A stretch of 6,601 bases of DNA from Deltaproteobacteria bacterium. Lineage in GTDB: Bacteria > Myxococcota_A > UBA9042 > DTJE01. The stretch's first letter is position 1. Each line of letters begins with the position of its first letter. The notes under the pieces were generated by a model, which worked only from the letters and a program-made list of their open reading frames with translations, did not search any database and was not told where the DNA came from. Position numbers and translations under genes: made by a program. Location: the NCBI GenBank assembly GCA_013151875.1, contig JAADHL010000076.1:1-6601 (forward strand), written 5' to 3'. Below, piece by piece: positions 5,571 to 6,601 of this stretch.

Positions 5571-6601
5571 GTGTCAGGTCGACCAGAAAATGATGGGAGA
5601 AGCGGCAAGGCGCTGAGGACCTGGCATAGGACCACCAGTCTGCCCGGGCTTTCCGAGCGCCTCAGCAGATATGTCAGCGAACTGTATCGTCGCAGGCGGT
5701 GGCTGACCCGCAACGCCGGCCCGCGCAAACTGGCAAATCTGGCCTTGAACGGCCTGGAGGCCGCGGCCCGCAAACAGAGCCTTATGTCGCTGCCTTCCGT
5801 GGTCAAGATAGACGTGACGCCCCTGTGCAACCTGCACTGTCCCGCCTGCGTCCACGCAAAGGACGGCCCGCAAAACCTTTCGCGTCAAAGGTTCACGCCG
5901 GACCGTCGCATGAACGTGGACCAGTACCGTCGTGTCATCGACCAGGTCCGCGATACCGCAATCACGGTGTCCCCCTATTTCATGGGCGACCCCCTCATGC
6001 ACCCGGATATCGTCGAGCTGTGCCGGATTACGGCGGACGCGGGCATCAACATGCACCTGTCGACCAACCTCAGTTTCAACCTGGGTCCGGATTGGATCGA
6101 GGAACTGGTGGCCTCGGGCCTGAGCCACCTGACCGTGTGCGTGGACGGCCTGACACAGGAAACGTACGGACGGACCCGCGTCGGGGGCAGGATTGAACGG
6201 GTGCTCAGGAATCTGGCCGCGGTATGCAAGGCCAGGGACCGGGCAGGCGCCGGCACCCCGGAGATCGAAGTCCAGTACATCAAGTACGAGCACAACCTGC
6301 ACGAACTGGACGCGGCCAGGCGGCAATGCGAGGACCTGGGCGTGGACCAGTTCGCCGAGCTGTGGGGGTCCACGCGCAACTGGACCGTGGAGAGACCACT
6401 TGGCGACGAGCCCAGGGGCCCTTGGCTGTTCCCGCGCTGTTTGTGGCCGTACACGACCATAGTGGTGAAGTACGACGGTGACGTGCTGCCCTGCTGCCTG
6501 CACCGGATCGGCGAGCACTATGTGGACGGAGGAGACTCGCGCCCGGTGGGCAACCTGTTCCGCGAGGACCTGGCGGACGTATGGAACTCGCCGGCCTACC
6601 A
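5571..6601 (+). CDS. Radical SAM enzyme with SPASM-type cluster domain (C-terminus cut off by window edge)
   Basis: The reading is open from GTG 5571 through the right edge, 343 codons, so it is partial. Residues C86-N-L-H-C90-P-A-C93 are the CxxxCxxC motif that binds the radical 4Fe-4S cluster and S-adenosylmethionine. G139-D-P141 (MGDPLMHPDI) matches the glycine-rich SAM-contact motif of this subgroup. C290 and C308-C309 (CLWPY..., then GDVLPCCLHR) and GNLFREDLADVWNSPAY near the edge fit the start of a SPASM auxiliary-cluster domain. GTG 5571 is the first usual start codon after the upstream stop; it keeps the basic helical N-terminus (about 30-75) common in such enzymes. No clear ribosome binding site precedes it, so a later start (TTG 5745, ATG 5784) is possible. 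SPASM enzymes modify peptides, proteins or small molecules; the substrate here cannot be told. It shares the reading frame of the upstream lipoprotein gene, 48 bases away. Confidence 0.92.
   Translation, partial: MSGRPENDGRSGKALRTWHRTTSLPGLSERLSRYVSELYRRRRWLTRNAGPRKLANLALNGLEAAARKQSLMSLPSVVKIDVTPLCNLHCPACVHAKDGPQNLSRQRFTPDRRMNVDQYRRVIDQVRDTAITVSPYFMGDPLMHPDIVELCRITADAGINMHLSTNLSFNLGPDWIEELVASGLSHLTVCVDGLTQETYGRTRVGGRIERVLRNLAAVCKARDRAGAGTPEIEVQYIKYEHNLHELDAARRQCEDLGVDQFAELWGSTRNWTVERPLGDEPRGPWLFPRCLWPYTTIVVKYDGDVLPCCLHRIGEHYVDGGDSRPVGNLFREDLADVWNSPAY

Noticed and set aside
4787..5593. Plus-strand open frame of 268 residues in another frame
   Set aside because: It overlaps the C-terminal domain of the multidomain lipoprotein and is Arg/Gly/Pro-rich without recognisable motifs.
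5574..6518. Minus-strand open frame of 314 residues
   Set aside because: It is the antisense of the radical SAM gene, whose cysteine motifs are intact on the plus strand; the composition is that of a shadow frame.

Overview
The window is high-GC DNA (roughly 60% or a little above, by eye) holding five protein genes and almost no spare sequence. Three encode predicted lipoproteins: short signal peptide, lipobox Cys, then an Asp/Pro/Gly-rich or Cys-rich linker ahead of folded domains. This style, together with a lamin-tail domain and a 'CxxDxDC...DxxCTxDxC' cysteine motif, is typical of Myxococcota and related former Deltaproteobacteria. I infer a Gram-negative, possibly uncultured member of that group; no rRNA or marker gene is present to prove it.

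Layout. (1) Minus strand, 784 down to the left edge: a lamin-tail-domain lipoprotein, cut by the window edge. (2) A 90-bp divergent intergenic region (785-874) carries candidate promoters for both directions and two overlapping perfect palindromes. (3) Plus strand, 875-2602: a 575-aa lipoprotein whose C-terminal domain has an HExxH zinc-protease motif in an unusual context. (4) 2612-3529: a cation diffusion facilitator of the ZnT9-like type, starting at a TTG nine bases after the protease stop, with its ribosome binding site at that stop; the pair looks like a translationally coupled operon. (5) 3621-5522: a 633-aa multidomain lipoprotein (Cys-rich repeat, MAM-like beta domain, C-terminal amidotransferase-like alpha/beta domain). 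(6) 5571 to the right edge: a radical SAM enzyme with a SPASM-type C-terminal cysteine cluster, cut by the window edge.

How they may work together. The divergent pair and the multidomain lipoprotein look like a small set of cell-envelope proteins. The firmest functional hint is the coupling of a likely zinc-dependent lipoprotein protease with a divalent-metal transporter. The radical SAM enzyme lies in the same direction 48 bases after the third lipoprotein, so co-expression is possible, but nothing in the sequence shows that it acts on that protein. I see no CRISPR array, tRNA, rRNA, insertion sequence or phage gene. The most distinctive points are the altered zincin site, the protease-transporter coupling and the palindromic divergent promoter region; I do not see a clearly new defence or mobile system.
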